64,000 nt of DNA from positions 33,771 to 97,770 of the forward strand of contig JANPCX010000041.1 of the NCBI GenBank assembly GCA_031431125.1. The letters are read 5' to 3'. Position numbers and translations under genes: made by a program. How positions within the stretch are numbered: position 1 is the stretch's first letter; every line of letters starts with the position of its first letter. The notes under the pieces are model-generated. The model saw only the letters and a program-made list of their open reading frames with translations. It ran no database searches and had not been told where the DNA came from. The DNA comes from JANPCX01 sp031431125. GTDB taxonomy: Bacteria > Pseudomonadota > Gammaproteobacteria > Burkholderiales > Burkholderiaceae_C. This document shows, piece by piece, positions 53,756 to 61,713 of this stretch.

Positions 53756-54211
53756 ATGGCTCAACCACCGCTCACACTGTCGCTGCAATTTGCGCGTGAT
53801 CCGCAAGTGGCACCGCACCGCCAGGCCCTGCCACGCGCTTTTGTGAGCCGCTGTATTCGTGCGGCCTTGCAATCTCCCGCAGAAATCACGGTGCGCATTG
53901 TCGGTTTGGAAGAGGGCCGCAGCTTGAACCAAGGCTACCGAAAAAAAGACTACGCCACCAATGTGTTGACCTTCGACTATGCCCACGAGCCTGTGGTCAT
54001 GGCAGATTTGGTGTTGTGCGCGCCCGTCGTTGAGCAAGAAGCGCTGGCCTTGGGCTTGACCTTGCCCGACCACTACGCGCATTTGCTGGTACACGGCGCA
54101 TTGCATGCGCAGTGCTACGACCATGAGACCGATGCCGATGCGATGGAGATGGAGAGTCTGGAGGCCGCCGTGCTTTCTCGGCTTGGTGTGGGCAATCCTT
54201 ACCAGCGTTAA
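53756..54211 (+). CDS. ybeY: rRNA maturation endoribonuclease YbeY
   Basis: Zinc-dependent RNase that helps process the 16S rRNA 3' end and ribosome quality control. 151 aa with the substrate-side RKKDYATNVLTFDY and the metal site HLLVHGALHAQCYDHETDAD, which keeps the three His of H-x3-H-x5-H although the usual GYDH reads CYDH. Co-transcribed with phoH. Confidence 0.95.
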   Translation: MAQPPLTLSLQFARDPQVAPHRQALPRAFVSRCIRAALQSPAEITVRIVGLEEGRSLNQGYRKKDYATNVLTFDYAHEPVVMADLVLCAPVVEQEALALGLTLPDHYAHLLVHGALHAQCYDHETDADAMEMESLEAAVLSRLGVGNPYQR

Positions 54212-54265
54212 CAGTCTTCATCTGCACTTCACGCAGCGTTCTTCGCATGCGCCAAGAATGCTGGG

Positions 54266-55114
54266 ATGCAAAGAAAAGCCAAACGTCAGTTTCTGGTCTT
54301 GATCGTTCTCCTGGTTGTTGCTGCGGCGGGCCTCTTTGTGCTCGATCGCCAGCAGCGCCATTGGATCTTTCAGCCTCGTGTCAGTCAGCAATCCACGACT
54401 GTCGCTTCCGGGGGAGCACCAAACGTTTGGATCGCCTACCGCTCGAAAGCCTCCAAGGAGGATGTTCAACTCCATGGCCTTTGGTTGCCACAAACCAAAG
54501 CAGGCGCGCCCGTGCTTTTGTATCTGCACGGGGCACGCTGGGATGTGCGTGCCAGTGCCGCCAGAATGCAGCGCATGCACAGTTTGGGGTTTTCTGTGCT
54601 GGGTATTGACTACCGTGGTTTCGGGCAAAGCTCACCCGCCTTGCCGTCGGAAAACCTGGCGCAGGAAGATGCCCAAGCGGCTTGGGAGTGGCTGGCGGCG
54701 CGCCACCCGAAGGCAAAACGTTTTATCTTTGGGCACTCTTTGGGCGGCGCCATTGCTGTGCAACTCAGTGCCAATGTCACCGACGACGCGGGCTTGTTGT
54801 TGGAGGGGACTTTTTCATCCATTCCCGATGTCGTGAGGTCCAGCCGGTGGGGTTGGTTGCCCGTGGATTGGCTGATTACGCAGCGTTTTGATTCGCTCTC
54901 ACGCATTGACCATGTGGGTGTCCCGGTGCTGGTGGTGCATGGCAGTCAAGACAAGCTCATCCCGCCAAAGCTGGGTCGCGATTTGTACCAGCGCGCGGCA
55001 GAACCGAAACGATTTGAATTGGTACAAGGCGGCGCTCACCACAGCACCAATGTGTTGGGACAGGCACAGTACCGGCGGGCACTGCGGGACTTTTTTGGTC
55101 TGTCAGGTATTTGA
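54266..55114 (+). CDS. Alpha/beta hydrolase (BEM46-like)
   Basis: A 282-aa hydrolase with one N-terminal membrane helix (FLVLIVLLVVAAAGLFVLD), so membrane-anchored. The nucleophile elbow is FGHSLGGAIA, the oxyanion region VLLYLHGAR, the acid is expected in VLVVHGSQDKLIPP and the His in GGAHHSTNV. This matches the YfhR/BEM46 group. Substrate unknown. Its stop overlaps the end of the convergent CorA-like gene by 12 bp. Confidence 0.87.
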   Translation: MQRKAKRQFLVLIVLLVVAAAGLFVLDRQQRHWIFQPRVSQQSTTVASGGAPNVWIAYRSKASKEDVQLHGLWLPQTKAGAPVLLYLHGARWDVRASAARMQRMHSLGFSVLGIDYRGFGQSSPALPSENLAQEDAQAAWEWLAARHPKAKRFIFGHSLGGAIAVQLSANVTDDAGLLLEGTFSSIPDVVRSSRWGWLPVDWLITQRFDSLSRIDHVGVPVLVVHGSQDKLIPPKLGRDLYQRAAEPKRFELVQGGAHHSTNVLGQAQYRRALRDFFGLSGI

Positions 55115-56218
55115 GCTGCGACCGAGGTAGCGCTTGCGCCAAAAGAAAACGCTCAGGCCCACACCCAGCACCAGCATCAAACCCAAGATGATCCAAAAGC
55201 CCGTCATGCTGTGGATCAGCGGCAGGCCTTCAAAGTTCATGCCAAAAAAGCCCGTCACCAAGTTCAATGGCAAGAAGATGGCGGTCAGCACAGTCAGTGT
55301 GCGCATGATGGCGTTGGTGCGGTGGCTTTGTGCCGCGAAGTGCATTTGAACGGCGGTCTCGGCGGACGATTCCAGTCGCCGCACATGGCCGAGCACGCGT
55401 TCAATGTGCTCCAGCACATCGCGTGAACGCACCCTCAGCAATTCACGCTCTCGCCGCGCGGATTTGTCGGGTTCGTCGGGCCACTCGTCTAGCGCGTCTA
55501 TCCACTCGGTGATGGCGCTGCGTTGGTCTTCGCAGGTGTCTTCCAGCACCGTCAAGGTGTTGCGCGCGTCTAACAGCATTTGCCAGTTGTCAAAGGGGCT
55601 GCGCGGGTTGAACAGTTCTTGCTGCACGTAGCCCAGCTGGCGCGTTAAGAGGCGGCGCAACTCCAGATATCCGTCCACCATGTGGTTGATCATGCGCAGC
55701 ATCAGATCAGCTGAACTCGGTGGCAAACGGGCGCCGCTGCGGCTCTCGCCGCTCGATGGCGTCTGCAGCACTTGCTGCTCAAAGCGGTTGGCAAAAAAAT
55801 CGCGCACCAGGCAGTCGGTCGGGTGTACGGTGATCAGTACCCGATCGAAGAGGGCAAAACCCACAGGGCTGGTGTCGATGGCTTGCAATGCCGCCCGCGC
55901 CGAGCTGGCGGTGCCTTGGGTGTCGTCCATGAACATGGCCGCACTGCCCGCGCCCGCCGCCAAGCGGCGAAACACCATCATGTCGTACCAGGAGGTGTAG
56001 TCAAAGTGCGAGGGCAGCTGGTTGTTCAGCAGGTCTGCGACATGCAGGTCCACCAGCTGTCCTCCAGTCCAGCGCTGCAAGGCGGCCTGCAACACGGGCG
56101 TTCCTACCTCGAACTCGCGTCGCGCACTGCCCACCCAAAGGTAACCTGCAGGCGGTAACGAATCTGGCAAGTCGGTCAGCTCTGTGAATTGGTCGCCTTG
56201 GATGTGGAAGATGCGCAT
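55103..56218 (-). CDS. CorA-family divalent cation transporter
   Basis: Second CorA-like protein of the window, 371 aa. Long soluble N-terminal domain, helical stalk, then two C-terminal membrane helices with the GMN motif in TGFFGMNFEGLP and a basic tail (WRKRYLGR). It resembles the ZntB/CorA branch, so Mg2+, Zn2+ or Co2+ are possible cargoes. The ATG at 56218 begins MRIFHIQGDQF; the longer frame to 56347 overlaps hemB and is rejected. It lies 15 bp after hemB. Confidence 0.88.
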   Translation of the reverse strand: MRIFHIQGDQFTELTDLPDSLPPAGYLWVGSARREFEVGTPVLQAALQRWTGGQLVDLHVADLLNNQLPSHFDYTSWYDMMVFRRLAAGAGSAAMFMDDTQGTASSARAALQAIDTSPVGFALFDRVLITVHPTDCLVRDFFANRFEQQVLQTPSSGESRSGARLPPSSADLMLRMINHMVDGYLELRRLLTRQLGYVQQELFNPRSPFDNWQMLLDARNTLTVLEDTCEDQRSAITEWIDALDEWPDEPDKSARRERELLRVRSRDVLEHIERVLGHVRRLESSAETAVQMHFAAQSHRTNAIMRTLTVLTAIFLPLNLVTGFFGMNFEGLPLIHSMTGFWIILGLMLVLGVGLSVFFWRKRYLGRSSNT

Positions 56219-56232
56219 GTCAACGGGGGTGT

Positions 56233-57249
56233 TTAGGTCTTCAATAGACGAGCAGCGTCGCGTGCAAAGTAGGTCAGGATGCCGTCTGCGCCAGCGCGCT
56301 TGAATGCCAGCAGGCTTTCCATCATCACCGCGTCGTGGTCCAACCAACCATTGGCTGCCGCCGCTTTGAGCATGGCGTACTCACCACTGACTTGGTAGGC
56401 GAAAGTGGGTACGCGGAACTCGTCTTTCACGCGGCGAACGATGTCCAAGTAGGGCATGCCAGGTTTCACCATGACCATGTCCGCGCCTTCGGCAATGTCC
56501 AGCGCCACTTCGCGCAGCGCTTCATCGCTGTTGGCGGGATCCATTTGATAAACCTTTTTGTCGCTTTTACCGAGGTTTGCGGCTGATCCGACGGCATCAC
56601 GAAACGGGCCATAAAAGCTGCTCGCGTATTTGGCACTGTAGGCCATGATGCGGGTGTGAATCAGGCCCTTGGCCTCCAAGGCAGCGCGTATGGCGCCCAC
56701 CCGGCCGTCCATCATGTCGCTGGGCGCCACGATGTCGACGCCGGCTTGCGCTTGCACCACGGCTTGTTGCGCCAGCACGGCCACGGTGGCGTCGTTCAGG
56801 ACATAACCACTGTCGTCAATCAAGCCGTCCTGCCCGTGGCTGGTGTAGGGGTCGAGCGCTACGTCGGTCATGAGTCCGAGGCTGGGAAACTGCCGTTTGA
56901 GTTCGCGCACTACGGTGGGCACGAGACCGTCCGGGTTGAGGGCTTCACGGCCGTCCTCTGTTTTGAGTGAGGCGCCCACGACGGGGAACAGCGCCATCAC
57001 CGGAATCCCGAGTTGCACACACTCCTGGGCCACAGGCAGGAGCTGATCCAGGCTCAGCCGCACAACGCCTGGCATGGAAGCGACAGGCTCTTGCCGTTGT
57101 TGTCCTTCGAGCACAAAGACGGGAAGGATTAAGTCACTGGATGTGAGCTGATGTTCACGAACCAAGGCCCGGGTGAATGCGTCACGGCGCAGTCGACGTG
57201 GGCGGTTGGCGGGGAAAGATGCAAAAGAATGCACGTTGATCTCTCTCAT
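56233..57249 (-). CDS. hemB: Delta-aminolevulinic acid dehydratase (porphobilinogen synthase)
   Basis: Joins two 5-aminolevulinate molecules into porphobilinogen in haem and cobalamin synthesis. 338 aa. The Schiff-base lysines are in RIMAYSAKYASSFYGPFRDA and MVMVKPGMPYLDI; the DVALDPYTSHGQDG region is the metal-binding stretch, with Tyr-Thr rather than the zinc-enzyme cysteines, pointing to the Mg-type enzyme. hemJ lies divergently beyond the candidate small RNA. Confidence 0.97.
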   Translation of the reverse strand: MREINVHSFASFPANRPRRLRRDAFTRALVREHQLTSSDLILPVFVLEGQQRQEPVASMPGVVRLSLDQLLPVAQECVQLGIPVMALFPVVGASLKTEDGREALNPDGLVPTVVRELKRQFPSLGLMTDVALDPYTSHGQDGLIDDSGYVLNDATVAVLAQQAVVQAQAGVDIVAPSDMMDGRVGAIRAALEAKGLIHTRIMAYSAKYASSFYGPFRDAVGSAANLGKSDKKVYQMDPANSDEALREVALDIAEGADMVMVKPGMPYLDIVRRVKDEFRVPTFAYQVSGEYAMLKAAAANGWLDHDAVMMESLLAFKRAGADGILTYFARDAARLLKT

Positions 57250-57366
57250 TGCTGGGGGCGGGACGAGGATGAAATGCGATGGCGAACTCGACCGCGAGTG
57301 TGACGCAATTCAGGCAAACCCGACCGCATCTGAGGGGGGGCGACGATGTTTACGTTCTGCAACATC

Positions 57367-57375
57367 TGCTAACAT
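57367..57375 (+). promoter_or_regulatory. Extended -10 promoter of the candidate small RNA
   Basis: TGC followed by TAACAT is an extended -10; TTTACG at 57349-57354 could be a -35 with a short 15-bp spacer. A start at about 57382 would place all four stem-loops downstream. Confidence 0.55.
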
Positions 57376-57381
57376 TTCGCT

Positions 57382-57498
57382 TGAGTCCTGACTGTAACGT
57401 CAGAACTCCCTGCTTTTCCTCCCTGAGCAGGTGCCTTGCCGTGATGACAGCGTTAAGGCATTCGCGCCCTGGTCTGAAAAGACCAGGGCTTTTTTTTT
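57382..57498 (+). ncRNA. Candidate structured small RNA with anti-Shine-Dalgarno loop
   Basis: About 117 nt between hemB and hemJ, with promoter-like sequence upstream and an intrinsic terminator at the end. Four stem-loops can be drawn: CTGAC/GTCAG (57388-57403); CCTGCT/AGCAGG (57409-57431) with loop TTTCCTCCCTG; TGCCTT/AAGGCA (57432-57460); and the terminator. The second loop presents CCUCC, the same sequence as the 16S anti-Shine-Dalgarno core, so it could pair with ribosome sites. It resembles in idea the alpha-proteobacterial anti-SD sRNAs and may relate to the Rfam betaproteobacterial toxic sRNA family; I cannot confirm either. No protein frame fits. Confidence 0.7.
57466..57498 (+). 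terminator. Strong intrinsic terminator of the candidate small RNA
   Basis: GCCCTGGTC and GACCAGGGC form a perfect 9-bp stem with a TGAAAA loop, followed by nine T. No protein gene on the plus strand ends before it, so it implies an RNA transcript upstream. Confidence 0.92.
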
Positions 57499-57538
57499 GC
57501 TGTTTTTTTCGATCAGACGGCCCCACGGATAATGCGCC

Positions 57539-57961
57539 ATGCTCTGGATCAAAGCCCTGCACATTATTTTCGTGGCCAGCTGGTTCGCCGGCTTGTTTTA
57601 CTTGCCGCGCATCTTCGTCAATCTGGCCGCAGTGCCTGCCGACAGCCATGCCGAGCGCGAGCGGCTTCTGCTCATGGCACGCAAACTCTATCGATTTTCC
57701 AGCCTGCTCATGCTGCCTGCCCTGGGATTCGGGCTGTGGTTGTGGCTGGCCTACTGGGGCAACGTGCATGCCGTGTGGCTGTACCTGAAGTTGGTGCTGG
57801 TGGTGCTCGCTGTGGGTTACCACCATGCCTGTCGGTCCTTGCTGCGCAAATTTGAGCAGTTCACCAACCGCCGCAGCCACCGCTGGTTTCGGGTGTTCAA
57901 TGAAGTGGCCGTGCTGATTTTTGCCGCCATTGTGGTCTTGGTGGTAGTCAAGCCTTTCTAA
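57539..57961 (+). CDS. hemJ: Protoporphyrinogen IX oxidase HemJ (CopD family)
   Basis: Membrane enzyme of 140 aa that oxidises protoporphyrinogen IX to protoporphyrin IX late in haem synthesis. Four helices; the signature LWIKALHIIFVASWFAGLFYLPR contains the conserved His, and WLYLKLVLVVLAVGYHHACRSLLRKF the second motif. hemB lies divergently nearby. A GATAAT box at 57528-57533 sits only 6 bp before the ATG, and there is no ribosome site, so a leaderless message is possible. The TAA stop is the target duplication of the MITE that follows. Confidence 0.92.
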   Translation: MLWIKALHIIFVASWFAGLFYLPRIFVNLAAVPADSHAERERLLLMARKLYRFSSLLMLPALGFGLWLWLAYWGNVHAVWLYLKLVLVVLAVGYHHACRSLLRKFEQFTNRRSHRWFRVFNEVAVLIFAAIVVLVVVKPF

Positions 57962-58299
57962 GAACTTATCCGTGAATAAGACAGCCCTGCGTGTTGACGA
58001 AAAAGCGGACGACAAATCGATGGATGCAAGGCCGAGCCCGGATACAAACAGTCCCTGCGGACTGTTTGTGCCTGGCGAGGGCCACGGCCTCTGGTCGTGG
58101 CGCAAGCCGCAGCCCAGGGTCTCCCCCTGGGCAAGGGTTGCAGCGCGGCAGACGCGCTTTGTCGTTACAACCCTTCGGGCCGGGGGCCCACAGGCCACAG
58201 GCGGGTGTCGCAACCCGCTGTACACCACGGCGCGGCTCGCTCCTACGCCTGTGGCCTGTGGAACCCCGGCGCAGGGCTGTCTTATTCACGGATAGGTTC
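57962..58299. mobile_element. IS5-like MITE with nested palindromes
   Basis: A 338-bp element with 30-bp terminal inverted repeats, one mismatch (left GAACTTATCC..., right ending ...GGATAGGTTC), each extending through GTGAATAAGACAGCCC, similar to IS5-family ends that carry GAATAAG. It is flanked on both sides by TAA (57959-57961 and 58300-58302), a typical short target duplication. Inside are an 11-bp perfect hairpin (58044-58069) and a 16-bp inverted repeat (58188-58203 with 58246-58261), itself enclosing a GCGGGT/ACCCGC hairpin. No transposase. The 107-aa frames on both strands are by-products of the symmetrical ends. Confidence 0.8.
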
Positions 58300-58306
58300 T
58301 AAAGCC

Positions 58307-59413
58307 ATGACACATCGCAGTGCCGCTGTGCCCATGAGCCTGCTGGCTGCGGCTGTGGTGGTTTATGCGAGCCTCTATCCCTTCGAGGGATGGCGCTGGC
58401 CCTTGGGGACGTGGTGGTCTTTCGTGGCGGCGCCTTGGCCACGTTACTGGACAGGCTTTGACGTGGCCTTCAACTTGGTGGGCTATATGCCCCTGGGTTT
58501 GCTGCTGTGTTTTGCGACGGTGCGCAGTGGTGCAAGTCCTTTTGGTGGCTGGCGGCTGGCCGTCGTCGTTGGCAGCGCCTTGTCCATGCTGCTTGAATTG
58601 CTGCAGAACTTTTTGCCCAGCCGTGTGCCATCGAATGTGGATTGGGCACTGAACACGGCTGGCGCGGCGCTTGGAGCGCTGCTTGCGGTGGTGGTGTTTC
58701 GCCTCGGCGGGGCGACACGCTGGCAAAGCTGGCGCGACCGGTGGTTCTTGCCACAAAGCAGCGGTGGATTGACGTTGCTTCTCTTGTGGCCGCTGGCCCT
58801 GTTGTTTCCGCTGCCTGTTCCTTTGGGGGTAGGGCAGGTTGCTGATCGCCTTCGCGAGCTCATCACCGAATGGGTTGCTGGTACGCCAGCGCAAACGTGG
58901 TGGGTCTCTGGGTTCGCTCACGATGTACCCGCAATGCCTTTGACCGCTGCGACCGAGTTCGGCGTGGTGGTGATCGGCCAGCTGCTGCCATGTTTGGTGC
59001 TTTATGCGATCTCAACGCCAGGCTGGCGGCGTGTGGTCTTGGCGTTGGGTGCAGCGGTACTCGGATTGGCCACCACCACCTTGTCGACGGCATTGAATTT
59101 TGGTCCCGAACATGGACTGACTTGGCTCACACCTTTGACCCTGACTGCATGGGGGGCGGGCACCTTGCTCGCGCTGTTGTTGTGTTGGATCTCCAGCCGC
59201 GCGGCCGCCGCGCTGGGTTTGGTGGCCGCCACGGCGCTGGTCGGATGGATCAACCAAGCGCCGCCCGACCCCTACTTCGCCCAAAGCCTGGCCGCCTGGG
59301 AGCAAGGCCGATTCGTGCAGTTCCACGGCGCGGCGCAGTGGGTCGGTTGGTTGTGGCCCTATGCGGCCATGCTGCATTTGTGGGTGATGGCTGTGGCGCG
59401 GTTCAAGCGCTGA
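58307..59413 (+). CDS. VanZ family membrane protein
   Basis: Integral membrane protein of 368 aa with about ten hydrophobic segments. The N-terminal VanZ-like domain is seen in YPFEGWRWPLG, FDVAFNLVGYMPLGLLLCFA and LSMLLELLQNFLPSRVPSNVDWALNTAGAALGALL (the LLExxQ...R..D..N.xG signature). VanZ relatives have been tied to teicoplanin tolerance and envelope stress; the role in Gram-negatives is unknown. The ATG lies only 4 bp after the MITE's target duplication, so its expression signals come from, or read through, the element. Confidence 0.85.
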   Translation: MTHRSAAVPMSLLAAAVVVYASLYPFEGWRWPLGTWWSFVAAPWPRYWTGFDVAFNLVGYMPLGLLLCFATVRSGASPFGGWRLAVVVGSALSMLLELLQNFLPSRVPSNVDWALNTAGAALGALLAVVVFRLGGATRWQSWRDRWFLPQSSGGLTLLLLWPLALLFPLPVPLGVGQVADRLRELITEWVAGTPAQTWWVSGFAHDVPAMPLTAATEFGVVVIGQLLPCLVLYAISTPGWRRVVLALGAAVLGLATTTLSTALNFGPEHGLTWLTPLTLTAWGAGTLLALLLCWISSRAAAALGLVAATALVGWINQAPPDPYFAQSLAAWEQGRFVQFHGAAQWVGWLWPYAAMLHLWVMAVARFKR

Positions 59414-59472
59414 GTGCGGGTCTCAGTTCCCCCTCAAAACCACGCGCGAAGGGGGGTCACTAAAATGCAGAC

Positions 59473-59799
59473 ATGAGTTACTACGAACGCCATATTTTTT
59501 TCTGCCTCAATCAGCGCGAGAACGGCGAAGACTGCTGCGCCAACCATGGTGCCAAAGCCGGGTTCGATCACTGCAAGAAGCGTATCAAACACGAAAATCT
59601 TTCCAAGCCCGGCGGCGTGCGTGTCAACAAAGCGGGCTGTTTGGACCGATGTGCCGGCGGGCCTGTGGCTGTGGTCTATCCCGAGGGGGTTTGGTACACC
59701 TTTGTTGACGAAGCGGACATTGACGACATCGTCGACCAGCACCTCAAAGGCGGCCGGGTGGTGGAGCGCCTCGTGCTGCCCGCCGATGTGGGGCGCTGA
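59473..59799 (+). CDS. Thioredoxin-like [2Fe-2S] ferredoxin
   Basis: A 108-aa iron-sulfur protein of the thioredoxin-like ferredoxin family. The four cluster cysteines are probably among FFCLNQR, EDCCANHGA, FDHCKKR, and the C-terminal pair GCLDRCAGGPVAVVYPEGVWY. Likely electron carrier or redox sensor. It is followed 8 bp later by an alpha/beta hydrolase, so the two are probably co-transcribed. Confidence 0.9.
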   Translation: MSYYERHIFFCLNQRENGEDCCANHGAKAGFDHCKKRIKHENLSKPGGVRVNKAGCLDRCAGGPVAVVYPEGVWYTFVDEADIDDIVDQHLKGGRVVERLVLPADVGR

Positions 59800-59807
59800 A
59801 TTCATCC

Positions 59808-60446
59808 ATGAACCCTAGAACCGTCAAACAAACCGTCACTGGTACGGCTGGCGCGCTGGAATGCGCCATTGATCTGCCTGGCGATGGCAGCACCGCCGTT
59901 GCGCCCAAAGGCTGGGCCTTGATTTGCCACCCACACCCCCAGCATGGCGGCACCATGGACAACAAAGTGGTGCAAACCGTGGCGCGTGCTCTATTGCAAC
60001 TTGGTTATCAAACCGTGCGTTTCAACTACCGTGGTGTCGGTGCGTCGCAGGGCCATTGGGACGAAGGCCGCGGCGAGTTGGACGATGTGATGTCGGTTCT
60101 CGCCGCACACCGCCAGCCGGGCCTGCCTTTCGTTCTGGCGGGTTTTTCTTTCGGCGCCTACATGGCGTCACAAGCCATCCAGCAGCTCAAGCCGGATGAG
60201 CAGCCCCAGCACCTGGTGTTGGTTGGGCCGTCCACCCAGCGCCAAGTGATGCCCAAGGTGCCGTCCCACACCGTGGTCATTCACGGCGAGTCCGACGAGG
60301 TCGTGCCCTTGACCGCCACCATGGACTGGGCCCGGCCGCAAGCTTTGCCCGTCATTGTGTTTCCGGGTGTGGGGCATTTCTTCCACGGCCAGTTGGCTTT
60401 GCTCAGAAGCACCGTCGTCCAGCAACTGCAAGCCCGGGGCATTTAA
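59808..60446 (+). CDS. Alpha/beta hydrolase
   Basis: A 212-aa cytoplasmic hydrolase of the dienelactone-hydrolase-like group. Seen: CHPHPQHGGTMDNKVVQTVARAL (oxyanion region, typical of this family), VRFNYRGVGASQG, the nucleophile elbow AGFSFGAYMA, the acid in VIHGESDEVVPL and the His in FPGVGHFFHG. Substrate unknown. Likely in one operon with the ferredoxin-like gene. Confidence 0.9.
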   Translation: MNPRTVKQTVTGTAGALECAIDLPGDGSTAVAPKGWALICHPHPQHGGTMDNKVVQTVARALLQLGYQTVRFNYRGVGASQGHWDEGRGELDDVMSVLAAHRQPGLPFVLAGFSFGAYMASQAIQQLKPDEQPQHLVLVGPSTQRQVMPKVPSHTVVIHGESDEVVPLTATMDWARPQALPVIVFPGVGHFFHGQLALLRSTVVQQLQARGI

Positions 60447-60461
60447 TCGTTAACGCTTGAA

Positions 60462-60477
60462 CGAGCGGCAACGCTCG
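60462..60477 (+). other. Stem-loop in the dacC leader
   Basis: CGAGCG-GCAA-CGCTCG, a 6-bp stem closed by a GNRA tetraloop, 15 bp after the hydrolase stop and 37 bp before dacC. There is no T-run, so it may stabilise or attenuate the message. Confidence 0.4.
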
Positions 60478-60514
60478 CAGCCATTGCCTATCTCTCGAAC
60501 CTAAAGACCATTTC

Positions 60515-61687
60515 ATGAAATCACTATTCGCCGCGGTGCTGCTTTCAAGCGCTTCACTTTTGAGCTGGGCCCAAGCCCCCCAACCACCCGAGGTCGCCTC
60601 CAAGAGTTATTTGTTGATCGACATGACCACCCAGCAGGTGCTGGCCGAGCGCAATGCCGACACGCCCGCCGATCCGGCGTCGCTGACCAAACTGATGACC
60701 GCCTATGTGGTGTTTGGTGCCATTCGCGACAAAAAACTCTCGCTTGAGCAACCCATCTCTGTGTCCAAACGCGCCTGGGAAGAACGCAAAGGTGGGGGTT
60801 CTTTGATGTTCATCGACACCACCATGACACCCAAGGTGGACGAGCTGCTGCGCGGCATGATCGTGCAGTCGGGCAACGATGCCTCGGTGGCTTTGGCCGA
60901 GGCGGTGGGTGGCACGCTGGATCAGTTTGTTGCCATGATGAACCGCCAAGCGCTGGCCTTTGGACTCAAAAACACGCAGTTCAAAAACGTCACCGGGCTG
61001 ACAGAAGCGGGCCACCAAAGCACAGCCCGCGAGTTGGCTGTGATCGCCTCCCGCATCATCCGCGACTTCCCCGACTTTTATACCTACTACTCCATCCGAG
61101 ACTACAAGTACAACAACATCAGCCAGCCCAACCGCAACCTTTTGCTGCGCCGCGACCCCACGGTGGACGGCATGAAAACCGGCTACACCGAAGCCGCCGG
61201 CTATTGCCTAATTGCCAGCAGCGCACGCGAGTTCCCCAATCTGGGCGCAACAGGCACAGCCCCCGGAAAACGCCGCTTGCTCAGCGTGGTGCTCAACACC
61301 TCGTCGATGGAAGCGCGCGCCAGCGAAAGTCAAAAACTGTTGAACTGGGGCTTCCAAGCCTTTGATGTGGTGCGCGCCTTTGAGGAAGGCCAAACCGCGG
61401 CCACCGTGGAAGTGTGGAAAGGCAAAAACAAAGAGGCCAAGCTGGGCGCTTCTGGGCCGGTGTTCCTGAATTTGCCCAAAGGTGAGTCGGGCAAATTACA
61501 AACCCAAATTGAACGCACCGATCCTCTGGTCGCTCCCTTGGCAGCTGGCCAGCGCGTGGGCACGCTCAAAGTCAAAAGTGCAGCAGGCACCCTGTTGGCC
61601 GAATTGCCTCTGGTGGTATTGCAACCGGTGGAAGAAGCCGGCTTCTTTGGCCGCACCTGGGATGCGCTGCGTCTTTGGATCAAGTAA
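60515..61687 (+). CDS. dacC: D-alanyl-D-alanine carboxypeptidase (penicillin-binding protein 5/6 type)
   Basis: Trims the terminal D-alanine from peptidoglycan side chains, in the periplasm. 390 aa with signal peptide ending near SWAQA. Active-site motifs: SLTK (S56-K59), SGN in MIVQSGNDASVALAEA, and KTG in GMKTGYTEAAGYCL. The C-terminal PBP5_C beta domain is followed by an amphipathic helix (FFGRTWDALRLWIK) that attaches it to the membrane. Followed by the D-amino acid transaminase gene, a fitting neighbour for D-alanine metabolism. Confidence 0.95.
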   Translation: MKSLFAAVLLSSASLLSWAQAPQPPEVASKSYLLIDMTTQQVLAERNADTPADPASLTKLMTAYVVFGAIRDKKLSLEQPISVSKRAWEERKGGGSLMFIDTTMTPKVDELLRGMIVQSGNDASVALAEAVGGTLDQFVAMMNRQALAFGLKNTQFKNVTGLTEAGHQSTARELAVIASRIIRDFPDFYTYYSIRDYKYNNISQPNRNLLLRRDPTVDGMKTGYTEAAGYCLIASSAREFPNLGATGTAPGKRRLLSVVLNTSSMEARASESQKLLNWGFQAFDVVRAFEEGQTAATVEVWKGKNKEAKLGASGPVFLNLPKGESGKLQTQIERTDPLVAPLAAGQRVGTLKVKSAAGTLLAELPLVVLQPVEEAGFFGRTWDALRLWIK

Positions 61688-61713
61688 GCTGGAACCACAC
61701 CCGTACCGCCACC

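Noticed and set aside
57966..58295. 107-aa frames on both strands of the MITE, each starting MNKTALR and ending GCLIHG
   Set aside because: The mirrored ends come from the terminal inverted repeats, which supply start and stop on both strands. No domain and no ribosome site.
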